Shown here piece after piece: positions 36,652 to 47,310 of a stretch of DNA of 64,000 nucleotides. A program made the translations under genes and the position numbers. The notes beneath the pieces are model-generated. The model was not told where the DNA came from and did no database searches. It saw nothing but the letters and a program-made list of their open reading frames with translations. Position 1 is the first letter of the stretch. Each line of letters begins with the position of its first letter. Source of the DNA: Atrichornis clamosus (taxonomy: Eukaryota; Chordata; Aves; Passeriformes; Menuridae); the NCBI GenBank assembly GCA_013400975.1, contig WBMZ01003358.1, forward strand, positions 61,516-125,515, written 5' to 3'.

Positions 36652-39600
36652 ATGGAGCCTCTCACAACTAGTTATCCTCTGAAATACTCAGTGCCCAAAG
36701 CCAGGGTCTTTGTTGTCTTTCTGTCTATGGTTTTGTGCACCACCATTCTCTGCCTGCTGCAACTCAGGTTTTTTAAACCTAAATTCAAAGATTTTTATTC
36801 TTTTGAAGTCAAGGATTCACGAGGAAGGATCATTTCCTTGGAGAAGTACAGAGGGAAAGTAAGTTTTATTTCAATTTTTCTGTCTTGAATCCTTACTAAC
36901 AAAAAAAAGTTTACATTTCTAGGTAAATAAAGGGTTCGGTTGTGGGAGTTTTTGGCAGCAATTCGTACCAAATTCCTGTTCTTCATACAGCAAGCTGGAG
37001 AAAATTTATTTTATCTAGGCCTGATCCAGGAATTAAGTACTATATCTAATAAATCAAGAAAAAAATTCATGTTGTTTAGTATATCAATATAGTCTAACAG
37101 GAAAATTAGGAATGGTAGCATGTTGGTAGAATGTTCTGTTGGATTTTGGAAATTCATCTAGTAAATATGATTTTAGTGCATGTCCTAAATACCTGCTTTT
37201 TAAAATGCTTATGTTTAAACAAAGATGTAAGATGAAGTTTATCAATTTATTGGATTTTTGAAACAGATTGTCTGAAAGTAAATATCTTCAGCTGCTTTCA
37301 TCATTATCTGCTTAATGAAATGATGATCAGACAGATTAAGTTTAGCCTTCCAACAGGAACCATCATGTTAATGAGAGATGCCATTTTAAGATTTAATTGT
37401 AATATCTACTCCATCTATAGGGTTTTTCCTTACTATTCTAACTTTATTTCTCTGAAGGCAACTTTGGTTGTAAACGTGGCCAGTTACTGCCAATACACAG
37501 ACAAAAATTACATCGCACTGCAAGAGCTACACAGAGAGTTTGGTCCCTCCCACTTCACGGTGCTGGCGTTTCCCTGCAACCAGTTTGGAGAATCAGAGCC
37601 TAGTTCAAGCCAGGAAATAGAATCTTTTGCCAAAGGAAACTATGGAGTAACATTCCCTCTTTTCCACAAAATCAAGATCCTAGGATCAGAAGCAGATCCC
37701 GCCTTTAAATTTCTAATAGGTAACTGTTTTCTTTCATGTATCAAGCTGCCTGTAACCATGGTACTCTCACTGAACTCCAGGCTGTTTTTGTCAGAAAACA
37801 TTGTAGTCTGCATAAACTGTGGAGAGAAACAGGCACTCAGTACACAATTCATCTCATTTCAGTCTGGATATCAAAAATATGGGCAGAAGAATTGAATCCT
37901 GAGAGCATCAGTTTCTCCTCACTGATTATAAAAACACTCTGCTGTGACCAGCCCAGCTAGATACACCCATTTTGTGGATGTATTATCTTGAGTCCAAAGA
38001 CTCCCATCTATGAGATCTCACTTCAAATTACATGATTTTTATTAAAAAACAGCCTTTCTTATGGACAAAAATGTGGTTGTGGGCGGGCCGTAAAATTACC
38101 GGAAGATTTTACATAAACACATGCAGATGAGATTCTTTTTACAGCAGAGTCATATGTCCACTTTTATGTAAACTGTATTGTAAAACAGGATTATATATAC
38201 TGTAGTTATATAACCACTGATTAGTGTTAATTTGTCATCTGAACTTCAGGGCCTAGCCTACAACACCCTACATGAATACTCCTGTTACAGGGAGCACTCA
38301 CTGGGCTTAAAGCCTCATATTCTCACAAGCAAAATTAAACTCTCTTCAGTTGACCAAAGAGCTCATAGACTCAAAGCCAGTGAAAAAGCCTCTCTTAAAG
38401 TTCCTGAACTTTGACAAGGTCTTTGATCCATATAGACTTATGAAAGAAAGAATAATTAAAACATAACCCTTTTGTAACACATCATTTTAACTAGACAATA
38501 AAGGAGGGTAAAGCCCAAGCCTGTATTCCATATCCTTGCCCTCAGAGTCTATTTCAGTTTCTCACAGTGCCTCTTGTCAGAAAACTATTCCAACACCTAA
38601 GCAAAATCTTTCTTAAACCACTTAAGTGTTCCCTCTTGACATATCCTCTATGATACCTCTTACGTACTTGGAAATTTTTATTATTGAGGAGTCACTTAGG
38701 TGGTCATCACTGTCACCGTAACTGTGTTTGTTCCTACCTCCTCTTAGGTATGATACTAAAAACCTCAGGTAATGTTGTCATCCTGAGGAGCCAGAGGTCC
38801 AGTGGAATTACTGAGAGTTTTCTCTCAGTTTTTTCTAGAGGAGACTAGAGCACAAAGGTACCAGCTATGTGGAATGAGTCCAGATTCTAAATGTCAGTGC
38901 AATCAGTGTTAAATATTAATACCCATAAAGAAAAAAAAAATTTACTCAGCATTCTCTCATTTGGCATGCTGTTCACTCACAAGAAGGAGAAAAATCCTCT
39001 GGCACTTCAGTATTTTGAAACAGTGTTTCTCTTCCCACAGTTCTGTGTTTCACATTAAATTACTGTGCATTTTCAATTACAGTTTCTGTTTTCTTCATAT
39101 AGCTGTCTTGATAATCAGGCGGTCGAATATCTTCATGCTACACCACCCTTTTGTGCCTGTGACTGCTAGTAACAGGAGGGCAACAGCACTGTCTGATACT
39201 CTGATGCAAAAATAGTTCATTTGCAGCATAAATGTGGTGCCAAACTTCAATCCATTGCTTAAAAAAATCAGTTTAGGCTTCGGCACCATTCCCAACTGAA
39301 CATCTATTCTCCAGTCAAAATCTGCTGGAGATTTTTGTGAAAACTGGCTAATCAGGCCATCACCAGTATAACTTCCAGCTCTCATCTCACTTCCCCAAAA
39401 CTGACAGAAAACTGTGGATTTCCTGAATGAATATGCAGCCCTCATATCCTCTTCCCTAGGAAGCATAGCATAGTAAAACAAGGAAGTCTTAAAACAGTTT
39501 TACAGAAAGGGAAGAGCATCATTGAATTCCCACTTTTCAGATCATTAACAGCAGCCAGTAAATCCATGCCCAGACTACTAGCAATGAATATGATGGGATT

Positions 39601-39850
39601 ACTTCATCATAGTCAAAGAATCAGTGTGGGACATGGAGACAATTCCAGGTGTAAGTCACTAAAATGATCTGATTTAATCCTTACAGATTCTTCAAAGAAA
39701 GAGCCTCGATGGAATTTCTGGAAGTACCTTGTCAGCCCTGAGGGTAAAGTTGTGAAATTCTGGAGACCCGAAGAGCCAATAGAAAGTATCAAGCCAGAAG
39801 TAGCATCATTAATCAGGCAAATTATCGTGAAAAAGAGAGAAGACCTCTGA
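36652..39850 (+). CDS. GPX8: Glutathione peroxidase 8, ER membrane, three exons
   Basis: ER-resident peroxidase of the thioredoxin fold. In other vertebrates it works with PDI and Ero1-alpha to remove peroxide. Exons: 36652-36858, 37458-37719, 39687-39850; GT-AG introns, joined frame open, 210 residues (human 209). Residues 1-18 are cytosolic and 19-37 form a single hydrophobic signal-anchor. The peroxidase domain follows, with the catalytic Cys80 in NVASYC (Cys, not selenocysteine), the [11 protein letters not shown] motif with Cys109, and the WNFWKYL Trp motif. The C-terminus KREDL is a KDEL-like ER retrieval signal. The MEPL start matches the family exactly. The gene sits antisense inside the large CDC20B intron, as in mammals, and shows no lesion although its host gene is decayed. 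Confidence 0.97.
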
Positions 39851-40152
39851 AAAAGTCTTTCAACACCATGGGGTATACATCCTTTACACATTCCTGGGAA
39901 ATGTTGCTAGATGCTAAAACATCAGGTGATTTTACAACTACCCTTTAGCATTGGTGTTTACAATGTGTCTATTAATGTTGGGCTGGCCCTGCAATGGCCT
40001 CAGGAACGACTGAGGTTACTGAGATGGTATTCAGTACCTTAACAGGGAAGGACCATCAACTTGCATAAGGTTTATGATTTGGTGCTTTTTTAATTGCTGA
40101 CAATAGTTAATTAAAATTGTCACTAGCAGAGAGATAGTTAGAAAGGTTTATT

Positions 40153-40386
40153 AATAAATTACTTGGTATTTACCCAGGTTTTTTTCCCATTTACCAGTAA
40201 CAAAGAGATTTTCATATTCCATTAACACATAATCACCTTGTCTGAAAGACATAGTGCCCAGAGGCATCCATTGCAGGGTTTCTAGATATAAACATAAGTG
40301 AAGATACCAGATTTGCAATATCTTTTCAAGGAAGACTACTGCACTGTGAAGCTGTCAGTTACAAAAAACTGTACATGGAAAATAAA
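40153..40386 (+). promoter_or_regulatory. Candidate GPX8 polyadenylation signals
   Basis: AATAAA occurs at 40153-40158 and 40381-40386, about 300 and 530 bp after the GPX8 stop. Either could end the transcript. This is motif-based inference only. Confidence 0.4.
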
Positions 40387-40399
40387 ATTATTAAAAAAC

Positions 40400-43330
40400 T
40401 GAAAAAAATGTTTGCTTACTTGCTCTATATTTTGATTATTTTACATTTCCATTTTACCACACCACCTTTAAGCTCTTCAGCCTTCTTCATACATTGGTTC
40501 TGCAGTACAGTGCTTCGCTGTGAGCTCCTCTCCTGCCGAATTACCTCGCTTCTGACCTGGATGAAGGCAGGCCCTGTGTAAATATACATGGTTTCTTACA
40601 GAAGGATTCAAAGGGCAGCAAAAACCAATTGCCTGGCACTCTAACAGACGTCTTTCTGAGACAGTCCAAGACAGTGCTCTCCAGCCATCCATCTACCTCT
40701 CACCTCTAGAATAAAACTAGAGTCTTCAAATACAGGTAGAATGGGATGAAGCTTCGTGGCTCAAGACCCACTCCTCTCACCTTGCAATCTCCCCAATCCT
40801 GCATGTAACTGCAAACCCATTTGCAGTTCTGTTCCACTGCTCTATTACAAACTGCCCAGTGTTTTGATTAATCTGTTTGAAGAAGGGAGGTAGTAAAGTT
40901 CAATAAGAAACCTCACTCCAGCTTTCCACATCTTAAAGGAGGGCTGAGAGAACAGAAATGAGAGAAGCCTGTGTCTCAGTAGAGTTTTCTATATGAAAAA
41001 GGGGGTGGAATTATTGCTGTTCTCTTGTAAGTCTAACAGTGACTGAAAACACATAAAATGCTTCAAAACTTTTTCAAATAAAGGCAGCCACTTATTTGTA
41101 TTAAAAAGGTGATAAACTCAAATATAATTCTTTTCAAAAGAGCTATTTTTTTCATTTACCTATTGAATTCACTGAGAATTTCACAAGAAAAACCCAAAAC
41201 ACTGAAGAGTAAGTATGTAAAAAGGTTTTGAAGACTGAGTCATGGTGCTGATGTGGAAGATTAAACAAAGGCACTCTCAATAATGTCAAGCATATTTTTG
41301 GAAGGGGACTTAATGCATGACAATTTAGCCATTTTAATTTTCAGAGCTCAGTTAAGGACTTTGTAAAGGTCTGATTAGAGCAAATGAGCCTGCTGCTTTT
41401 GTTTTAGACCAACCTCTGCACTGTTTGCCATTATCCTTCAAGATTCCACATAAAATCTGTCAAGACAGTGCCTGTTCTTGTGCTGAGGTCCTGCTTTTTA
41501 CTCCGGTCTCCTCCTGCATGTACAGTTCCAGCCTTGAGAACACTTAGTGGGACATGTCAGGTGATTTTTGTCATACATCTCTGCTGCTCTGATGGAGGAG
41601 GAAGGGAACTGAGATATGGACCCTCTCCCCCCACAGGGAGCAGTCTACAGTCATGGAACTAAATGACAGGACACACAAGTGAATATCTTAACTTGAAAAT
41701 GTACATGTCTAAAAAATGCCTGTCCATTCATGTGCACTGCTATAGCTCCCTGGTTTTTGTATCACTGAATGAAAAAGTGTAGGTATAAAGAAATGTTGGG
41801 TGCTGTTAGAGGAAGACCTGAAAAAAATGTCTGCTTTAATCCTGGTACTGACTGAAAGTTCTTCAGCACATGGGAAATTTCACTTGGATCATTAAAACAC
41901 CCAAGATAAACAGCGCAGTATAATTTTCTAGTTTGAAAGGGCTCAGGAGGGAAGAAAATGTGTACACCTTGTTTGTGGCTCGCTCACTAAAGCTCACATT
42001 GTTTTTCAGAGGACACAGTGTAATCTTGAATATCTCAATGCCAGCATTAAGATCAAGTGTCTTTCCTGGTATTCAGAAATAGCATGTGATATTAGCAAAC
42101 AAGTGGACAGAATTGCTTAACTCACTCTTTCCTGAATTATGTTTACTCTGGAGTTCTAGAAAAAGAATGTTTTGTTTGAGAAAACAGTCACGGATCTTCT
42201 CATTTCACTATTTAGTCACAATGCACTACAGCCATCTTCTGAATAAATTTGAATATATGTGCCATTCAGTCCTGATGCTAGACAGTTCAGGTTTTTCGAA
42301 GTTTATTGCTAATTAACATTCTTCAACAAATTAACATTCCTCCTTAACAAAAGCTCAGTGTGTTTGTATTACTCAAACATCATTAAACATGCCAGCTCTT
42401 CCTATGCAGTATTTAGGGCAGATCACTGATAAACTAATCACTTCTTTCTTAAAACCATGTTACTAGTTATCTGGAGCAAAAATAAAGCATCTTTAATGGC
42501 CAAATCAACACAAAGTTGGAAAGGAAAATAAATAAAATGAAAGTTAGAATACTGTTATACAAGCACATATTTAGCTATAGTCAAAAGTAAAGAAAGTAGT
42601 ATGAATACATATTCATATGAATATCCACTTAGAGTTAATTGAAATTATAGCATATAAAAATATAAACTCCAAAGTTTTAAACAGACAGAAACATATTTAT
42701 TGGATTCTTAAATAATCTTACCAATTTAAGATTAAACCCCACTCCTAAAATGGTTAATAAAGGTCAGCCCATGAGTGTTAAAGTTATTTCATCTCCATTT
42801 GAGCATAACTTATTGCATCCTTTATCCTAATCATTCATTCCCATCTCAAGCTTCCTTCACTCCTTAGGTTTGACATATCCTATTTTTCTCAAACAGGGAT
42901 CACTTAACTTCGACCTTCTCTTTCCAAAAATTGTCTGGGAGTGCAAATATTCTAAATCCTTTTCAGTCACCAGTAGTACATGTTCCTGTACTGTCACAAA
43001 ATACTTGTTTGCTGAGCCAACACATCCAATGCTCCTTCACACATTTAGAGGTGTAAGAGAAACATATTCACATAGGGTGCAAACATGAAACTCTTACTTA
43101 ATAGTTAAATAATTCAGTAGATTATTTGTAAACCAGTTGGGGTAGCTGTATAAGTGTGTGAAATACAGCTACACTTACTTTTATACTCTGTTATGCTTAA
43201 CTTTATACCCTGCATTCACCCAGTCTGCATAACCTAGCACAGCTCCTTTCAGTCGGGGGAAGAGGGCAGGCATCGGACCAGCTGAGGATCCTACGAGATA
43301 TTTGTACCAGCGGTGCTTATGTTCCCGTGT
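40400..43330. other. CDC20B intronic DNA between GPX8 and miR-449
   Basis: AT-rich, mostly unique sequence with no exon or repeat family recognised. Confidence 0.4.
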
Positions 43331-43340
43331 CAGTAGTGCT

Positions 43341-43414
43341 GTGCTAATCTGACAGTGTAGTCAGTTGCTGGTGTGTGAAGCACAGCTAACTAACAATACA
43401 CTGCCTAATCACCA
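43341..43414 (-). ncRNA. mir-449: miR-449 family hairpin 4 (UAGGCAG type)
   Basis: The minus strand gives a 5'-arm mature-like sequence TAGGCAGTGTATTGTTAGTT starting at 43407. A loop CTTCACACAC follows, then a 3' arm CAGCAACTGACTACACTGTC that pairs back over about 20 nt. The GGCAGTG core is that of the miR-34/449 family. The sequence is closest to the miR-449b/c class, whose mature strand begins one base earlier than miR-449a. It lies in the intron after CDC20B exon 2. It has not been tested for expression. Confidence 0.9.
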
Positions 43415-43898
43415 CACGCAGCAGCAGCAGCGTCTCCCGGGCTCTGCAGACCTTCACAAACCCTGGTGCTGTGTCTCTTCTCAGGAGACCTTCACTGTGC
43501 AAGGCACTTGTAGCAGCACCTAGATAAAGCATATAATAACACCTGTAGATGCCTGAAGTGTCAGGATGAGGATAAAATTAACACTGTGTTGGCTGTGGCA
43601 GTATGTTTGATAGAAGCTTGCGGTGTAACATGAATCAAAAATATCAATGTGCTTTATTTTTCTAAGTATAGTATTAGTATTATGTCCTGTTCACATTGTG
43701 TCTCCTGGTTGGTGAGAATACGTGCAGTAGTTTTAATGCATCGATGTTCACAAATTAAGTTATCCTGAGAAGCAATGAGAGAGGAAAAACTCTAAGGCTG
43801 ACTTTTTATATGCATACAATGGTAAAGTATCTAGTTTTCAGATTTTGTATTCAGCTCATGAAAGTGACTTTAAGCCTTTTTTGCTTATAATTACCCAG

Positions 43899-43940
43899 TT
43901 AAAAACAACCAAACAACCAAACAACCAACCAAACAAAAAA
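43899..43940 (+). repeat. (AACC/AAAC)n microsatellite
   Basis: A run of aaacaacc/aaccaaac units lies between two of the miR-449 hairpins. It is a simple repeat. Confidence 0.8.
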
Positions 43941-44337
43941 TGCCTCCTAAAAAACTACCAAGTTTCATTTGGCAAGTATCACTATTAAAAAAATTAAAAT
44001 CAAACTTCAAAACTCTTGTGAAGTTTTTGACAGTGCTGTTCTTGCTTTAAAAAAGCTCACTAGAGCTTAAAATCATTTGAGGTATTTGAATTATTTACCT
44101 GCTTCAAGTATTTATAAACTTCCTGTTACCTTGGTATCTTAAAGCAGATGAACACCAGAGTCTAAATCAATCAAAAGTTCTCACAGTTCTTTGACTGTTG
44201 GTGAATAATGGAAATACAGGATACCACTATAATACCAGAAATGAAGCTGACAGTCAGAAAAAGCAATAATCAGGAGAAACCAAAATATTTCTTATACTAG
44301 CAGCTGTCCATGTTGATGGCCAAGATATGTGGAAAAA

Positions 44338-44397
44338 GAGAGCACTGCATGTTAGCTGCTGTCAGGATTCCAAACAGCCAACATACACTGCCATCCC
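44338..44397 (-). ncRNA. mir-449: miR-449a-type hairpin 3
   Basis: The minus strand reads TGGCAGTGTATGTTGGCTGT from 44393 downward. A short loop (TTGGAATCCTG) follows, then the 3' arm ACAGCAGCTAACATGCAGTG. At least twelve consecutive pairs (some G-U) join GTATGTTGGCTG to its partner. The length of about 60 nt and the 5'-arm position fit pre-miR-449a. It is 162 bp from hairpin 2, similar to the close 449b/449a pairing of mammals. Confidence 0.93.
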
Positions 44398-44487
44398 ATC
44401 ACACACAGATGCTTCACCTGCATTCCTGGAAACAGAATCCCAGCACCTTCCGCGGGAATGGCCTTTAAGCAGCAGTGAGCAGCCCTG

Positions 44488-44562
44488 CAGCAGGTGACAG
44501 TGTAGCAGTGACTGCTGCATTTAGGTACAGCAGTCAACTAGCAATACACTGCCTACCCAACA
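44488..44562 (-). ncRNA. mir-449: miR-449 family hairpin 2 (UAGGCAG type)
   Basis: The minus strand mature-like sequence TAGGCAGTGTATTGCTAGTT starts at 44555. Its loop is CTGTACCTAAATGCAG. The 3' arm CAGTCACTGCTACACTGTCA pairs with it almost throughout. The sequence resembles the miR-449b/c class. It is transcribed ahead of hairpin 3 in the same intron. Confidence 0.93.
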
Positions 44563-45457
44563 CAGAGCCCGTGCAGAGTGAGATGCCTCCTGAAATAATA
44601 TGCCTGGAAACATCTCTTTTTTTCTACCTAAATTCGGAATTATTCACCTGTTTTGAGGTTCAGGTTTCATACATGTATATACACAAGTTCAAACAGTATA
44701 CAGTGTCATGAAATAAATGTCACAGATAAGTCTCTGATTCAGCAAGACTTGAATTAGAGCAATAGTATAAAACCTGTGTGGAGTTCCCAAACTGTTCAAA
44801 GGAAATGGATAATGTTGCAAACACTTTATTGTTGTAGTTGTAGGAATGCCAGGGTAGTATGTTAGCTCCACAAGTTAATTTGTAATATATTCATTTACTT
44901 CAGTCCTTTCCACAGCCGGGCGTTTGCTCGTGGTCTCTGTTGCAACCCTGACCTTAGTCTAGATAAGCCCAGAGTCAAACTCTATATAGTCAATTTTAGG
45001 TTATTTTGAAATTAGAATTATCATTGGTTACTCCATAGTGCAACTTACCTGTAGGTTATGAGCCACAGCATACCTCCTTTTACAACCACCTAATGGAGAA
45101 AGCACAGAGATTTCAGGATTGAACCTTATTAGTTTGGGCTGGGTGGAGGTAAAATTTTACCTTCAACATCCATTTCGTTTGAAAGTCCTTTGAAGTCACG
45201 CTGGAAAGGAGGTACTGAGTTAGACTCTTTGTATAGAAGCCAACAAATACCTTATTTGAAGCCTTCACTTTGTTTCTTCAAAACCGGTCTTAAATCACTC
45301 AAAATAAATCTTAACACAAAACAAAGCATAAGACCTTTACTTCCTTGAGTGCTGCTGCTGTTAGCAGCCACAGAAAGTACTGGCTAATTGATTTCTTCTT
45401 GTTCCACAGCAAGAGGAGGCCACCTCTGAGTTTTCCGTGATGCTTTTGAATGAAACA

Positions 45458-45524
45458 ATAAGGAGTGCAGCTAGCAGCTGTTGACACATCGGAGACACAG
45501 CCAGCTAATATGCACTGCCAGACT
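45458..45524 (-). ncRNA. mir-449: Divergent miR-449 family hairpin 1
   Basis: The minus strand reads TGGCAGTGCATATTAGCTGG from 45520. The 3' arm CAACAGCTGCTAGCTGCACT folds back over a loop of about 12 nt (GTCTCCGATGTG). Pairing is good at both ends (AGTGCA and GCTGT segments) with a small internal mismatch. The seed GGCAGTG is kept, but positions 9-13 differ from ordinary miR-449a, so it is a fourth, diverged member and the first in the transcript. Confidence 0.85.
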
Positions 45525-46358
45525 GTTGCATTCTCTCGAGTGTTGGCCATTAGTTCCCCTTCACCACCAACCCTAAAGTTTTGTCTCCTAGAGCTCAGTC
45601 ATTGCTCACTTTAACAACATGGTTTTTCCCATGGGCTCACTTACATAAAATATATCTGTCAAAGCAACATTGTCAGCACGCTAGAGGTTACATTTCTATA
45701 CTGTCACTATATCTAACGGCACACTGCTTATTTTCTGCTTCACCGTTTTTTGGTATGGCCAATTCCATTGACACCTTCACTTCTCACTCCACCAGTCTAC
45801 ATGTTGCAGCCTTACCAGGTTTTGGGATCTATGTCAACTGCTTAAGGCACAAGCTGCCTGTATATAACCTATTGATTACTGTTAAGCAATTTTTTTTGTG
45901 ATTAATAAGTGTCCTACCTAGGTTCCTACTGTACATGCGAGTTCTCTGTTGTCCCCTTTATCTTTTACCATCCTCTAAATTTGGACAAATCAGCTTGCAG
46001 TGCCAACAGAAAGAGAGCTCTGCAAATCTATACAATCCCTTCCACCAGGTCAAGTAACTTTTGCTTTTAAAGAGTGAGCAGTCCCTCTAGTGCTGAAGGA
46101 GAGAAACCCAAAGGCGTCTTTGTTTCCTCCCCTGAACAGATGTCACTTTACCATAATTTGTGTTTTTCTGACATTGCAGGTGCTACGGTTAAGAAAGTGT
46201 GAGAAAGGTTAATAGAAAAGGACAAAAATGAGGGGGGCGAGTGTTTCAAAAGAACTTATTTTCCATACTTTCCTTCCCTCCCTCCCTCCGAAATGTACAG
46301 AGTGGAACTCTGTGTGCAGTGCATACAAAGGGGTGCAAACATCTGTGCCTGTCCTTAC

Positions 46359-46431
46359 CTTAGCCGCTCTCCGTGGGCTTTGCTTTCTGCTCCACTTCAG
46401 GTCTTTTCCAAGTGTTCTCATCACGTCATGC
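46359..46431 (-). pseudogene. CDC20B: CDC20B exon 2 with displaced splice acceptor
   Basis: The frame reads HDVMRTLGKDLKWSRKQSP and ends RRAAK before a strong GTAAGG donor, matching the family N-terminus ESIMRVLSKDLKQKRSQ. Exon 1 ends in the first two bases of a Trp codon, so exon 2 must start with G. The sequence is TTTTTTGCAAG followed by CATGAC. The only AG includes that G in the intron, so splicing there loses one base and reaches a TGA within three codons. An ancestral GCAG-G changed to GCAA-G would explain it. Confidence 0.75.
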
Positions 46432-46559
46432 TTGCAAAAAACAGAGACACAACACTTAGCAACCGCGCAGCTCAGTTTATTCACCCTAAATCACCCTCCA
46501 TCCAGCCTTGCTGATGGCAAGGCTTATCTAGGAGCCACGGCCCCTGGGCCAAGATAGAG

Positions 46560-47290
46560 CAGCCGAGGAGGACATCTCCGCGACCGCCGTCCTCCCCAGA
46601 GCACCGGCAGCTCCCGCACTCCCACAGGGCACCGTTACCAGAGCAAGTCCTCATCCCTCCTGCTCGTCCTCCCGGCAGCTTTTTCTAATTTCCACTCCAT
46701 CTCTGCCGGGGCTGGCTGAAGTCGCTGCCGCCACCTCAGTCGAGGTGCCCTGACCTGGAGCAGGACCCCTTCGAGTGAGTCGGCCCACACGAGGATAAGA
46801 GGATGGTCCAGGCAGGTGCGTGGCAGAAAACCTACTCGCACGGCAACCTGTAGGGAGGGCAACTTATAGCCCGGCCAGCCCTGGGGGCGCGGGTCCCCCC
46901 TGGGAGGCGGTGCCAGCTCCTCCGCCGCCCACCGCACCGCTCCCTGGCGCCGCATGCCGCCCTTTAAGCATCCCGCAGGCGCGCCCGCCGAGGCGGGAAC
47001 CCCTGTCCCGTCCCGCCGGCGGGACGCGGCGCGCCCGGGCTGCGCGGCGGCGGTCCCGGCTGGCGGCAAAGCACCCGGAGCGGCGGGCCCCGCTGCTCCG
47101 CGGACAGGGCGGCGGTGGCGGCCGGTGCCAGAGAGCCCTGGCTCGGCCTCGGGCACGGGCAGCCCGCCAGAGTGACACCCCGGGCGGCTGCTGCCCGCCC
47201 CGCCAAGGACGCTGTGCCACCGCCGAAGCCGTGTCCCGTGGGGCTGCCCCGTGGCCATGCCACCACCTCGTCCCTTAGCCCCTGCCTGGG
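46560..47290 (-). promoter_or_regulatory. GC-rich island: CDC20B / miR-449 promoter
   Basis: About 730 bp of GC-rich, CpG-dense DNA surrounds and precedes CDC20B exon 1 (densest at 46860-47260). It ends abruptly at a CR1 insertion at 47311. Several long overlapping open frames here on both strands are composition artefacts. In mammals miR-449 is co-transcribed from the CDC20B promoter, so this island probably drives the microRNA transcript. The transcription start was not determined. Confidence 0.7.
46639..46700 (-). CDS. CDC20B: CDC20B exon 1 coding part, intact
   Basis: The frame opens with MEWKLEKAAGRTSRRDEDLL and the first two bases of the next Trp codon, then the donor GTAACG. This matches the conserved CDC20B N-terminus MEWKLER...EE.LW, including the split Trp codon. 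The upstream frame has no stop for about 550 bp because of GC-rich sequence; the start is set by homology. This exon is undamaged and presumably still forms the 5' end of the miR-449 primary transcript. Confidence 0.85.
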
Positions 47291-47310
47291 GAATGGCACT
47301 AGGGCAGCTT

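Larger units (their letters stand above)
14711..46700 (-). pseudogene. CDC20B: CDC20B, unitary pseudogene and miR-449 host
   Basis: CDC20B is a CDC20/FZR1-type WD40 protein linked to multiciliated cells; its second intron hosts miR-449 in mammals. Recognised minus-strand pieces in transcript order are exon 1 (46639-46700), exon 2 (46359-46431), blades 1-2 (24106-24314), blades 3-4 (19641-19901), a CPWQS...GMKDG exon (18454-18539), an IQSP...LPK-type exon (15528-15660) and the terminal GHKGRVLH exon (14711-14844). Order and strand are collinear with the normal gene. At least four in-frame stops, three frameshifts and several damaged splice sites are visible. Poorly conserved exons between exon 2 and blade 1 were not found. 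GPX8 lies antisense in the large intron, as in mammals. Similarity calls rest on my recollection of CDC20/CDC20B family motifs. Independent substitutions in several exons make sequencing error an unlikely explanation. Confidence 0.85.

Noticed and set aside
46635..47299. Long overlapping open frames on both strands (up to 207 codons)
   Set aside because: They are products of a CpG island with few stop codons. Only the 20-codon CDC20B exon 1 inside is supported by homology.
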